From: Symbiodinium microadriaticum | Taxonomy: Eukaryota > Sar > Dinophyceae > Suessiales > Symbiodiniaceae | Assembly: GCA_001939145.1 (NCBI GenBank) | Contig: LSRX01000137.1 | Location: forward strand, 537,182-601,181 | Direction of reading: 5' to 3' | Length of the DNA: 64,000 nucleotides | Shown here: positions 12,401 to 23,839 of the stretch, piece after piece | How positions within the stretch are numbered: position 1 is the stretch's first letter | How the letters are laid out: every line of letters begins with the position of its first letter | Program-made: the position numbers and the translations under genes | The notes under the pieces: generated by a model | The model's input: only the letters and a program-made list of their open reading frames with translations | What the model was told of the DNA's origin: nothing | The model's database searches: none

Positions 12401-12629
12401 CAGTTTGCATGTCGGTCAGCCTTATATCGACCATCTTGCCACTGCAGTTTGTGTGCAGGCCAGGATAAAGGTTGGAAAAGGGGGCAATCGGCAGAACCTT
12501 GCCCGCATCGATGCCGCAGCCCTTACTGATCCAGCCAACAGGCCCCGCCTTCAACAGATCCTCTCTGCTGCTCCCAAGATTCCTTGGCATGTGACGGCTG
12601 ATGCACATGCAGCCCTGCTCGTGGGGTAA
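9453..12629 (+). pseudogene. LINE ORF2 part 3: module B4, RNase H and APE-type endonuclease
   Basis: Still in the same frame. The fourth B domain (about 9480-9955, core CFVDLRPIFRG) and an acidic/Pro linker come first, then a hydrophobic stretch (about 10185-10275). A type-I RNase H follows at about 10950-11400, with FVDGS, AECIAM, FSDCQAA and VPGHQGYFGNEVAD supplying the D-E-D-(H/N)-D residues. An exonuclease-endonuclease-phosphatase domain of APE type is at about 11650-12450, with ATYNVLS, VQEAR, SLHAPH, GGDFNAS and IDHLA as its metal-binding and catalytic motifs. Such endonucleases nick target DNA to prime reverse transcription. An in-frame TAA (12627-12629) separates it from the reverse transcriptase. 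Confidence 0.85.
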
Positions 12630-15600
12630 TTGCAGAAGGAGCTCTCTGAGACCTTTGCCCCAGCCAAGGGGCGACCTAGACAGACTTACATATCTGACGA
12701 GACCTGGACGTTGCATGGCCAAGTTGCAACATTGCGAAAAAGATGTGCAAGATTACGCAAGCACTGTCGTATGCATCTCCTTGTTGCTGCCTTTCGTGCC
12801 TGGGCTGCACGGGATGCTGAAATCCTGCACACTGCACTGTGCTCGCGCTGGGCTTTCCAAGCTGCCACCTGGGGACAAGCACAGTCTACCCAGCTGCGTT
12901 CCCTGGCGCAGAGCCTAAGACAAGCGTGTAAGCACGATCGTGCCAAGTACCTCTCCACACTTGCAGATGAGGTCCAGGGCAATTGTCCAGGTTCCCACCA
13001 AGCCCTGAACAAGCTCTTGGGCCTTAAACAGAAAAAGCCCTTCTCCCCTGATGTGCTCCCGGAGATTCTTGATGAACAAGGAGACGTCTGTCAGACTCCA
13101 GATGAGGCCCTCCAGCGGTGGAGAAGCTACTTCGGTCAAATGGAGGCAGGACTTGAACAGTCCCCGGAAGGAGTCCTCGCCACCACGGTTGCCGGACACA
13201 GCCTCAATTGGATACCGCCTGCGGCCGCCTCCTCTCTACCAGGACCTAGTGCCGTATCTCGGGCCATGGCCTCGCTCAAAAGCCACAAGGCATGCGGCCC
13301 AGATGGTGTGCCAGGGGAACTTTTCAAGGCTGCCCCAGCATTGCTGACACCACTCGTTTTGCCCTTGGTGTACAAGCTAGGACTCCTAGGGGAAGAAGCG
13401 GCTGGCTTGAAGGGAGCCCTTTTAACGTGGCTCTACAAGCACCGGGGGGCGAAGAACGTATGCTCTTCATACCGAGCTATAATGCTCCTTCCCTCCCTGA
13501 CGAAAGTGCTACATCGAGCGTATAGACCATGTCTGTATGACCATGTCATGAGTCATGCGCCGCCACTACTGTTGGGAGGCAAAAAAGGGGCCTCAGCTGT
13601 CTTTGGAAGTCATGCCATACGCCTCTTCTGCAAATGGGCCACCACCAACCAGCTGCCTGCCTGCGTCCTTTTTGCCGATGTTGCTTCTGCCTATTATAAT
13701 TCGGTCAGGGATCTCGCAGCTAGAAGGGTTGACGACCGAGGATGTCCGGTCTCCACTCATGCCCTGCCGGAAGATGCCATTGCTCATGAAGGTCTTCTCG
13801 CAGCCCTCCAAGGCCCTAGCGCCTTTGAGGCTGCTGGGGCCCCAGCCTGGCTAGAAGCGCTAGCGGCGGAACTGCACCGGGGGTCCTGGTTTACCTTGCG
13901 AGGGGATCACGTTCCTGTGGTAACCCGCCGCGGGTCGCGTCCAGGATCGTCCTTAGCGGACATCATGTACAGCTCTGGAGTCGCCCAAATTGTTGCGACA
14001 CGTGACGCCCTGCGGGCTCAATCAAGCGACGCCGGTCGCACGCCTCAAGTGCCATGGGATGAGCGCCGGGATTTGTCCCAGCTGCATAGAGCCACAGCCA
14101 CTTCGCCACTGAGTGATGTCATTTGGGCTGACGATCTGGCTGAGTGCTTCATGTTGTCTGCTCCTCACAAGGCTGCGCACCAGGTGTCACTGGAAGCCTC
14201 TATCCTTGATGAAGCATTTGCCTCGCAGGGATACACCCTCACTTACGGGCCCTCAAAGACAGCCGCATATGTCCTTTTGATCGGTGAAGGGTCACGGTCA
14301 GCCAAACGTGCTATCTTTCAGGGCAAGACGACCCTTCCAGTGCTCCGAGAAACGGAAGCGACAGCCACCCTCCCACTTGTCTGCTCCTACAAACACTTGG
14401 GAGTCCTGATTGGCGCGTCTTTCCTGCCAGAGTTGCGCGCCCGATGCGCTGCCGCATGGGCTTCCTTCCGGCAAGGTAAGCTCCGTGCTTACCGTTGTCG
14501 CCGCATCTCGGTTTCCAGAAGAGGCACCCTTCTTGCTTCCATGGTGCTGCCACGACTTTTGTTTGGTGCGGGGGCGTGGCCGTGTTTGAAGCGTGGCGAG
14601 GCCCAGCTTTTTCAGCGCACTGTTATGTCGCTTTACAGACAAACTTTGTGTGTGCCGCGAGGCGAGGATCAGCACGTTTCTGGTGCCACCACATGCGCAC
14701 TTCTCCGCCTCGCGGACCCGCAGACCCTCCTACACGTCGAGCGGTTGCGTTACTTGCGCCAGCTTGCCCAAGCGGCTCCCGACGCTGTGTGGGCCCTGGT
14801 TCGACAGGATGCTTCCTATGTTGGAGAACTGCGGGCAGCATTGAGATGGCTCTACCGTCGCATTTCTGCCACCGTTGCGCTAACAGATCCTCTCCACTCG
14901 TGGTCCGAATGGAGCCAGATCATGTGTGTATCACCGGGCCGCTTCCGAGGATGGATTAAGAGAGCGTCTTCCTTGGAAGCCCTACGCCTCCGGGCATTTG
15001 CGGCTTTTCAGTCCTGCAGACGCTTTCTGGCTTCCTTCTGCCCTGGGGAGCAACAAGAGCCAGAAACAGTGGTTAGGTATCCTGAGGCTTGCTTACCGTG
15101 CCGTAAAGCCTTTGTAGACAGAGTCTCATGGGCCTGCCATGCGAGCAGGCTTCACGGCTACAGGACTAGGGCCACGGAGCTTACCAAGGGAGTGGAGCAG
15201 GCCTGGTGCAGCGGGTGTGGGAAGCTTTTCTCCAACGTAAGTCGTATGAAACGGCATGTCTTTGTCACTCAAGAGTGCCAGCGGCGTTGGGGCACCTTTC
15301 ACCTTGCTGGCCCGTTGCCAAAAGACGCTTTGCACCCGTCTGCACCACCCATGCAGCTACCAGGCCTCCATGATGAGACAGTCCATGTGGAAGGGCTACC
15401 CTCTAGCAATTGCCTCCCTGCATTGATGGAGGCCCTTCTTGGTCTTGATGACTCCGCTGATGACAAGACATGGGAAGCTATTCAGGACTTCATTGCCCCC
15501 ATCGAGCACCTTCGATGCACTGTCTCCGCATGGAGGGATCACCCTCTGGCCCAGTCCTTTGCAGCTGAAGTCGCTGAAAACATGCTCCTTCTGCTTGACC

Positions 15601-15986
15601 CCGAGGTTTGCTGTGAGGTCTTCCGCCGGCCCAAACAGCCCTCCACGCCAGGGGACTTTCTGGCTCCTCTCACCCTTCCGGCTGGACTTGCCTTGCCTCT
15701 CGCCTCGCATGGGGTTGCTGCTTCCTTTTCTGTTGAGGAGCCACCCCTGCCTTCTTTTGTCTACCCCTTCGATTGCAGTGTGCCTCTTGCGCCGGCATCG
15801 CGACAAATCGAATGGCTTGAGGCATCTATTGAGGTTGTCGTGGCTGCGGTCCAAACCGCTGCCAATGCTCCTGTCCGCATTTTCGCGTCGGAGGCTGCGC
15901 TGAGGGGACTCGAGCGTTTTACCTCCTGGTTATGCCAGGGAGGCATTTTCAAGACGGCTGACGGTCTGGCCTCGCTGCCAGTCTAG
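12630..15986 (+). pseudogene. LINE ORF2 part 4: reverse transcriptase and zinc fingers
   Basis: This is the same frame as the endonuclease and simply continues after the TAA. The reverse transcriptase has CGPDGVPGELFK (about 13290), motif A FADVASAYYNS (about 13670), motif B RRGSRPGSSLADIMYS (about 13928) and motif C WADD in place of the usual YADD (about 14125). The three catalytic aspartates are therefore present. The C-terminus carries C-x2-C finger-like motifs CLPCRKAF...H-x4-H (about 15090) and WCSGCGKLF...H...C (about 15205), as in many LINE ORF2 proteins. About 250 residues of unassigned sequence follow. The frame ends at the TAG at 15984-15986. Reverse transcriptase activity would require readthrough of, or rescue from, the upstream stops. 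Confidence 0.9.
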
Positions 15987-16065
15987 ACCTCGCCGTCTTG
16001 CACTCAGTCTCACCAGAATTCATTTGCTAGAGGTGCGTCGAACTCGACTCAAACCTGTGCGAAGA

Positions 16066-16345
16066 AGATATATATATTATGTGTGTGTACATATAGTGTA
16101 TGCAAACTTATCTATCTCTATGTACTTGTACGTGTGTGTTTACGTATACATCTATATATGTATGTAGACATACAAGCACGGGCACAGTTTGTACGTGTAT
16201 ATATATATATATATATGTATATAATAGACACATTCATGAACTTGTACACACTCTGCAAAAGCGTTCTTTGTACCTACACACATACATGTATGTGTGTATG
16301 TATGTTGCTCTCTCACCCTCTCTACATATGTATATATGTGCACGC
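16066..16345. repeat. TA/TG-rich microsatellite, right flank of the LINE
   Basis: The (TA)n, (TG)n and (CATA)n tracts resemble the left flank at 1831-1935. This suggests that the element was inserted into one microsatellite locus. Confidence 0.8.
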
Positions 16346-17900
16346 AGGTGTGCACCTTTGGTATGAAACCATCCTGTATTTCAGTAGACCGAGAAACGAA
16401 TGGTTAGATAAATCAACACATAAAGAGATGCACAACTGCATGATTCACTGCCTATTTCCACCTCAGCATGTGGACTTGGTTCCTTTCTCTTAGTGCAACA
16501 TCACATCACATGATAACGTGCGCCACACTTGCAACGACATGGCAGCACCTTCTGTTATACAGTTCTCAGCATGTAACATGTAATATGAGTCCAGGCTAGA
16601 ATGCATCATGAGGATATCGCACATGCATTGTCCTGCCTGTTATGCCGTTCGAATGTTCTGTTATCCCACTTATACTGCACATTCTGATCGATACCTATGC
16701 TACCAGCGGCTACTATGTGCTTCGGAGCACACTGCTCACACTGGTGTATACACCAATTATCGTGAAGCTTGACAGCCTTGCGACAAGTATGTGCTAATAA
16801 CCTAGAACTATACATATATAAATGCTTACCTATCTGCCCACCTACCTACCTGCCTGCTTGCCAAACTGCCTGCCTGCCTACCTACCTGTTTATGTCATAT
16901 ACGTATATACTTACGTGCAGACATACACACCTACCTGACAGAGGGTTGCAGAACAGCAAAACCTCTGAACCAGTAGTGTAGTATTCACTGTGACGTTGGC
17001 AGCATAGTAAGGACTAGGATCTGGCGAGGGAGTAAGCATAGCACCCTACACTATGACCCAATACGTCGCACAGCAACTTGTCGGGTGAAATGCACGGCGA
17101 CTGCATGGCAACTACATCTGAAACGGAAAATCGTGTATACAACACAAAACATTGAACTATATTAGATGAAACCTTTCAGCTTCACAGATGCAACATCTTA
17201 TCTCAGGTGGTACAGGGCGCACGTAATTCCCAACATCGATCGAAAGACGTACATTTACTGAAGCTCTCTGTGTGTGTGTAAGCTAGATGATCTAACGTCG
17301 GTGAATGTTGCATATTACTCAACATTCTCCAACCTATGCTTGTATCGAGATGTATGTGCCGAGGCTGCAAGCTGTTTCATGCATTATGCATTGCTTACTG
17401 CTTACTTTCTGTTAAATAGCCAGTGAAGGGGCTCAAGACTTATCTACAGTTCTGAATGAGACCTCCGCTGTGTCGCAAGACGGCCTGGAGAGCAAAGTCC
17501 GTGCACACAGTACCGGACTGCGTAGTTCATCGTGGTTCCGTGCCGGGCTCAAACAGAATATATCTTCCCCCAGCATATGCCAGCAGTGACAGCTCAGCAG
17601 ATTGCGGTGCAAGAAAGCCTTGCGAATTTCAGCACATATCTTCTCACTGGCAGCGACATCATGTGAAAGGCCAAGGCCTTTACTTCTGCACACAGTGACT
17701 GAGACACCGCCTCCAACATGGCATCGCCGGCCCTTTGTAGCCATGCTCCGCGAGGCACTCAGAAATGCGAAATTCGTTTCACCTGATGCTTCTCCTCCAT
17801 CGTTTTTTTGGGTAAACTAGGATGCGATTTCTTTGACTATGCAGGGCAGATGTGTGTGGCATGCGTTTATCATGCTGATGCTGATTACTAGCGATGCTGA
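16346..17900. other. Unassigned AT-rich intergenic sequence
   Basis: I see no supported gene here. There is a CTACC/CTGCC-like tract at about 16825-16930. Otherwise the sequence looks unique, with short chance ORFs. Confidence 0.5.
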
Positions 17901-17927
17901 TGATGCCACTGGTGATGATATGGCGAT

Positions 17928-18095
17928 CATGAACATGGTGGTCATGAGGATGATGATCATGATGATGACGATGAGGATGAGGATGATGAGGATGAGGATG
18001 ATGAGGATGAGGATGATGAGGATGAGGATGATGAGGAGGATGATGATGGTGATGGTGATGGTGATGGTGATGATGATGATGATGATGATGATGGT
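17928..18095. repeat. (GAT)n / GATGAG microsatellite
   Basis: ATG/GAT and GATGAGGAT trinucleotide-based repeats. The long Met/Arg or poly-His ORFs across it are repeat artefacts. Confidence 0.9.
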
Positions 18096-18462
18096 TCGTG
18101 ATCCTTATGACTTTGAAGTGGCGGCGTGATGGCAGAGGTAACGATACGGATGGTCTGACTATCAGGCCGAATGAAAGGGTGACGACGAAAGGTGTGGTCA
18201 AGAGTGCAATCTCAAGCTTCCATCTCAGGCAGAGCGGCTCCAGGCCAAAGTCGCGCTTCGTCCTCGCTCTCCTGGCGATGATTTGCTGGCAGATGAGCCG
18301 GTGCTGCCCTTGGGGCGCAGGTTCGTTTCCGCATACGCCCTGTGACTTACCGGATGGTGCAGGCATTCAGTGAGCGCGTTCCTTCCTGGATTTCAGGCAG
18401 GCTGCACGTCGACATGTCACATCGGTGATTTAATTGTGTCATTTCGTGATTTCAGGGAAGAC

Positions 18463-19299
18463 GGCTTGCCATTCAAGCTGCATTGGTTGGCCTGGCGCCA
18501 CAGGCGGCCAAAGCCGAGGCACCTCCATTCACAGCATCCTTGCAGCGTAGGTATCTGTTTATCCAGAGACCTGTTGCTTGATTGACAGACTTGGATGGTG
18601 TCCAGGAGGGAGCTCCTGTGAAGAAGGGCGGCAGAGCATCCAAGCTGGCGGCCCCAGAAGTCCCGCGAGTATGCGTCAGCGTGACCTTGGCTGTTCCGCA
18701 CCGGCTGAGGTGGTATGGGATCTACGAGGACCCGAAGCACCCCTCATGTGATCGATCCATCGTCATCGCTTTTGATGGCACTAAGGGCTGCAGACTCAGT
18801 CACACCCTGGTGGGTTGCATTCCATCTTGCCCAGCGGGTTCCGAGGGAAGATCGAAGGCTACGACTTGTCCGGAGCCGGTGACGAGGGCAAGTTCAATTG
18901 CCGCAAGCGGAGGGATGTGCAGTACTACGCTGCTTGCCTCAGATCGTCCGAGCTTGAAAAGATTCCGCGCTTAGGGCAGAAGTCATGCGTTCAAAGTTTA
19001 GAGGCGACTCTCAAACGCTCCGGCGCTGTTTGGTCACTGGTTTTCCTCTCTCCGCGTAAGCTTGGTGGGTTCGCTCGTCTTAGACATCGGGATAGCGATA
19101 CTTCCGTTCCAAGGACTGGTCGCTGAAGGTCAGTCTGGCCAACAAAGATGCCAACGAGCTCGTGGTTGAACAAGCAGGCAGGGATATCGTGGACCGCAAG
19201 CGCATCGGCCAGCCGTCAGAGGTAATCGCAAAGTGGGACGGCGACGGCATCCTGTGGCCAGATGGCACCAAGTGGACCCAAAAGCGCTGGGAGCGATGA
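18463..19299 (+). CDS. Last exons of an unidentified gene
   Basis: Exon-like blocks on the + strand each follow a pyrimidine-rich AG. One starts at about 18461 (residues AALVGLAPQAAKAEAPPF), one at about 18583 (DLDGVQEGAPVKKGGRASK), and one lies near 18838 (GFRGKIEGYDLSGAGDEGKF). The last, about 19130-19299, contains AKWDGDGILWPDGTKWTQK and ends with a TGA. The codon use and residue composition look protein-like, but I do not recognise a family and the splice joins are uncertain. The basic/Ala-rich block and the Trp/Gly-rich terminal block are the only distinctive parts. Confidence 0.35.
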
Positions 19300-22200
19300 A
19301 ATTTGCGGGATGGAGCTTTTTCGGCCGATTTGCAGGCCCAACTCCACATCATTACGCGGAAATAAAGATCCTAGTCCTAGTCTTTGTGCTTGGAAGGGGA
19401 GCTTCTAAAGACTGCCGAAAAAAGCGAAGAAGCGAAAAAAGTCCCACTGGCTTCGGCAGTGCTGCAGAGCTTCCTGCTCGACCCTCTGCAATATCCATGC
19501 CAAGCTGAAGCCGAAGCGGTGCAAGTTCAGAAGCTTGAAATCAGGGGAAGAGCTTCCAGACTTTTGTCAAACAAGACCAGTGCAGCACCGACCCTCAGAA
19601 GAGTATTCACACCAGTGGCGTGCGAGTCGCATTCCAGAAGTGTCAGACCATGCCCGCATGTTAGCAAAGGTGTACAGCCCTTGCCTGGCATCCCAACTCC
19701 AAGGCCATCTGCAGCTTTTTGTCCAGTTTTTCGTGATGGCGACGATGCAGGGAGGGACATGTCCAGGTGCTCGCTGCAGGATGGGAGGATGGCCGGGGCT
19801 CCAGCGGAGAGATTCTTGTTCCTTTAGCGGCTGTAACGGAACTTGGAATGCGGACAGTTGCTTTGTAGTCGCGATGCGGTTGCTGTCCATGAGGCGCGGT
19901 GACTTTTAGTGGGCCTGCCTGCAGCAGTGCTCGAGACGATCGGGAAGTGCCTCTGGCAACAATGGAAATGCACACGTTCACCAAATGAATCCTGGATCCT
20001 GTGATTCCATCTCGGTCTCGTGGTCGTATTCACTCAGGTCCATAGAGACTCCCGCATCATGAGCATCACTTTCAATCCGCATGGCACCCGATGCGCCGGG
20101 GCCTCTGGCTCTTGAAAGCTCTGTCATGTGCTTGCACTTTGGGAATTGACAGGTGACCACGGACAACAACGGTGTTGTCGGAGTCTGGAAAACCGACATG
20201 AGAGGTTTGTGCAACCAGATGTGCCACTACAGGCCGCTGTCGCCTTGATTGCCTTGCTAAGCCTTGATTGAAAGCACCGGATTCGGGTGGGATGGGGTGG
20301 CTTTGAGGCTATGTCTGGAGGAACGAGCTGGAGTGTCAAGCATGGCCCTGGAAGGAAAACTGGTGCGCATGACAAAGTGATTTTCCGAACCATGACACCC
20401 TCAGGCAGGGCCAGCATGCTTGGATTTCTGATTCCAAGAGGGTCATTTCGCCAACATCCACCTCTCCCAGGCGAGCCAAATTTGGACAACCCGCCCTTCT
20501 TCTTCGGGGGAGAACAAGGCCAGCAATGCAACTTGAAGCTATGGCATGACACTTGAGCCAGCAGGTATCATCTATCTGGCCGATGATTTTGGCCTATGTT
20601 CTGAACGATACAAGATCGGTTCGCCACTGCTCTTGCTGGAGTACTATCGCGAGAAGGCCCCAGGGACCAGGGACCAGCCTTGACAATCCTGAGCTTCCGC
20701 CTTTTCTGCACGAGATTTCCGGAGGTCATGGCTGACATAAAAAGGCACTCTAAAGAGCAGTGATGAAGCACGTGTGCAATCCAACAGGGGGAAGCGCCGA
20801 CCAGGCACGTAAAACCGAGGGCATGTTGGCATGCGACGCGCCATCACTCTATCATCGCTCCAGTCCTTCTCCCTCCATCACTTTCTTTTTTTGTCGCCGT
20901 ATGGTTCGCGAGCCGAAGCTCCGTTTTGAGGTCAAGGCTTTCCGTTCAACAACCTTCGCTGTTTAGTGATGCCAGCCAGCATTCTCGTGAGGGTTTGGGA
21001 CAAGTCGAAGGTCGTTCTAGAGTCTGCTGGCCATCGCTTCTTTTCAAAAGCGGCAGGTTTGTCAGCCGTGAATCGGTTCTTTTCAGGTTGCGCACGGACG
21101 GTTGTTCAGTTGTGGTTTCGGGTTTGGCAGCAGCATTCCAAGCTTCGCCAATTGCTAAGCTTCTGTTTCAGCGAGGATTCGTTTCAGGAGGGTTCGCCAG
21201 CCACCGTTCTTGAGGGCGAATCCCCAACAAATCACTTCTTGCGTTTGAGAGGTCGATGCTCCGTTTCGGGTTTAGGGTTTGCCGGGCTGCATCGCAGGAT
21301 GTTTGGGGGTCTAGGGCCTGATAGTTTGAGGATTTCGTGTTCAGGATTTGGCAGTCATCCCCCTTGAAGGATTTGCCAGAAAGCGCTCGCTTTTACGTTT
21401 GGTGGCATCCTGTCCGCTCATGACAGCCTCCATTCAAGCCTAGCATTCGTCAGTTTTCGGGGCAATGTTCTAGGAATCGCCAGCATTCACTCTTAATCAG
21501 GTGTAGTTTCCGTCATCATGCATTTCACGGTATATGGTTTGCAAGGTGTTGCAAGGTGACATGGTTACCTTCGTCAGAAGCCGGGTTTAGGTGTTGAGAG
21601 CACCCCGTTGTTTCACACATTTTGAGATGTAGTGTTTGCCGTCGTGGGCTTGAGAGTTGACAGTTTGTCTGCCCACGTTTTGCTTTCAAGTTTCGCCGTC
21701 ATGCAGTTGAAGGTGTCATATTTGCAATCGCAGAATTTCTGCTTTGGCGTCGGTGATCCTTCGTCCCAACGTTTAGGGCCGGCTACAAGCCCGGGAGTCG
21801 ACAAAAAATCGCTCTTGGGGGGGGTCTGCCCGTCCCCCCCATTTCTGGGGAATGGCGACCAACTTCCGGGGGTTTTCCGATCTCAGAATCAGTGCGCGCC
21901 CGTTTGAAGGATGTGGTTGTCCTTGTCACGACGAATGTGATTCTCGTCCAGTTCTCGCTCTCTGCAGACGGGAAGGACGCTTGTCGAGAACGGTCTGTAT
22001 TCCTCGTCCAACACGTGCAGGGATAGTTTGCATAGGTTGGTACTGCGCGAGTTGGAAAAGCAGCTTGACGGGGCAGAGTAAGAGGGCCTACGTCGCAGCC
22101 TGCGAAGGATTTGGAAAGTGCCTGCTTAGCTTGAACAGACAGTAACAGCTTCCCTCTCACAAAGGTTTCCAACGAGTCCAAGCTGAAGCTCTCTTGCGGG

Positions 22201-23110
22201 CCAAGCCCCGAAAAGCTTCAAGGCTGCTGGGCCCGAGCCTCGGAAAAGCAGCCAATGCTCACTAAGAGCCACGTAGACATAGACTGTACCGGCCCGCTGG
22301 TGGCAAGCACGGTTGCTGCAGAGTCTAGCGCTATCCCTCTGGACAGTCGCTGTCTTGGCTCAAAAGTGCGTTCATGTATGCGACATTTGGTTAGGCGGGC
22401 CTCCTGTGGGTTGAGACTGAACACGGGCAAGGATTGAATTGACTTCGCAGCTGTGAGGCTTGGTGGTGTATGAGAGACGATGCGGCGAGCAGCGCGGTTG
22501 ATGTGACCCGCGAAGATGCGGAGTGTCCCGTTCTAGCAGAGCGCTCTGACGAGAACGAGCAGGAAGTTGATGAAGACGTCGAAGAGATCGAAGAGGAAGT
22601 CGGAAAGGCCGGGCTCCGACGTCTCGCTGCCTTTTTTTTCAAGTCAGCTGTGGGCTTTGAAGGAGTCCAGCATCGTGGCGGAGCGCCTCAGCCCCGCATT
22701 AGATTCATTAGATTCCCAGACTACCTGTGGGGATCGACCATAGGGCATAGGACCATGAACTTGCGCGCAAGAAGATGCTGTTCCACACACGGTCAGCCTT
22801 AATTTGAAACCTCTTGCAGCCCCCTTTGCGGCTAGATGGGAAGTGGGAAGCTTGAGGCATCGGAGGGACCTATGACCTATGCTGGTGATCGTACATCGAC
22901 CCGTTTTTCAGGATATGGCGGATGTCCCATTTTGTAGCTTCCGATGGCCGGGCATAGGCTGTTGCTGAACGGATGGTGAACGAATGCACGAGGGAATATG
23001 CAGCTGGTGCAAGGCTAAATGCGTCAGCAATGTGTGCGCTTCGTCAGTGCACTTGTCGGTATTTTGCTAAGATCTGAAGGCACAGATGAAGCACGGGTGC
23101 AGGCATTCTT
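19300..23110. other. Unassigned region with possible exon fragments
   Basis: There are short open stretches but nothing recognisable. One at about 20550-20675 reads AGIIYLADDFGLCSERYKIG and could be an exon. An acidic ORF at 22470-22802 (Glu/Asp-rich near residues 20-45) is possible but unsupported. A TTTAGGG-like dimer sits at 21267-21280, in a T/G-rich stretch (20880-21650) that looks repeat-derived. Confidence 0.4.
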
Positions 23111-23127
23111 CAAACAGTTGCACAGTA

Positions 23128-23406
23128 TGCGCGTGTGTATGTATGTACGTATGTATGTATGTATGTATGTATGTATGTCTGTGTGTATGTATGTATGTAT
23201 GTATGTATGTATGTATGCATGCATGCATGCATGCATGCATGCATGTATGGATGTATGTATGTATGTATGTATGTATGTATGTATGGTTGTATGTATGTAT
23301 GTATGTATGTATGTATGTATGTATGTATGCATGTATGCATGTATGCATGTATGCATGTATGCATGTATGCATGTATGTATGTATGTATGTATGTATGTAT
23401 GCAATG

Positions 23407-23437
<31 letters not shown>

Positions 23438-23485
23438 GTATGTATGTATGTAAGTATGTATGTATGCATGTATGTGCGTGCATGC
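23128..23485. repeat. (ATGT)n with embedded (ATGC)n microsatellite, about 360 bp
   Basis: This is a tetranucleotide tract. Blocks of ATGT alternate with pure ATGC (23215-23245) and with mixed ATGCATGT (23325-23375). It yields long Met-Tyr-Val-Cys or Ile-His-Thr-Tyr ORFs in every frame, none of which is a gene. Confidence 0.95.
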
Positions 23486-23839
23486 ATGCGTGAAGAGTGC
23501 AAAAAGGACACAGCTGAGTTGGAAGCCAGGTTTTGTATTGACGTAGGCTTTGGTCGAGGTACTTCCCGGGAAATCTCGACGAGACGCCGAGTGCTAGCGA
23601 TGGCCTGAGCGGCTGACTAGGCTATCTTGTCTTTAGCCACGGACGACAGGGTGATGCCTGCCTCATTGCTTTTTTTGCAGCGGCATTTTCAGGAAATGGC
23701 TACCTCACCGAACGGTCGGACCGGTTCTCCATGCTCTCGGTCGCAGGCTGCTCGGATCAGAACACCTTTGCTTGGCAATGTGGAGGACACTCATGGCTGC
23801 TATGGCCGGCTGTAGCCTTGATGTGCAGGTGATGCTGCG

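Larger units (their letters stand above)
1936..16065 (+). mobile_element. Giant non-LTR (LINE) retrotransposon, about 14.1 kb
   Basis: A single-stranded array of ORFs lies between TA-rich microsatellites on both sides. It has a 5' leader of about 230 bases, a gag-like ORF1, and one long reading frame with RNase H, APE-type endonuclease, reverse transcriptase and C-terminal zinc fingers. The 3' leader after the last stop (15986) is only about 80 bases, has no obvious poly(A), and runs straight into TA-rich sequence. No LTRs are visible. The element is far longer than usual LINEs (about 5-7 kb), because of a module array that occupies about 6 kb upstream of RNase H. The exact ends are inferred from the microsatellite junctions. 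Confidence 0.85.

Noticed and set aside
17779-18366. Poly-His ORF on the minus strand
   Set aside because: Produced by the GAT/GTG repeat on the opposite strand.
23019-23511. Long ORFs rich in Met-Tyr-Val-Cys or Ile-His-Thr-Tyr on both strands
   Set aside because: They are translations of the tetranucleotide microsatellite in all frames. Stop-free reading is a property of the repeat.
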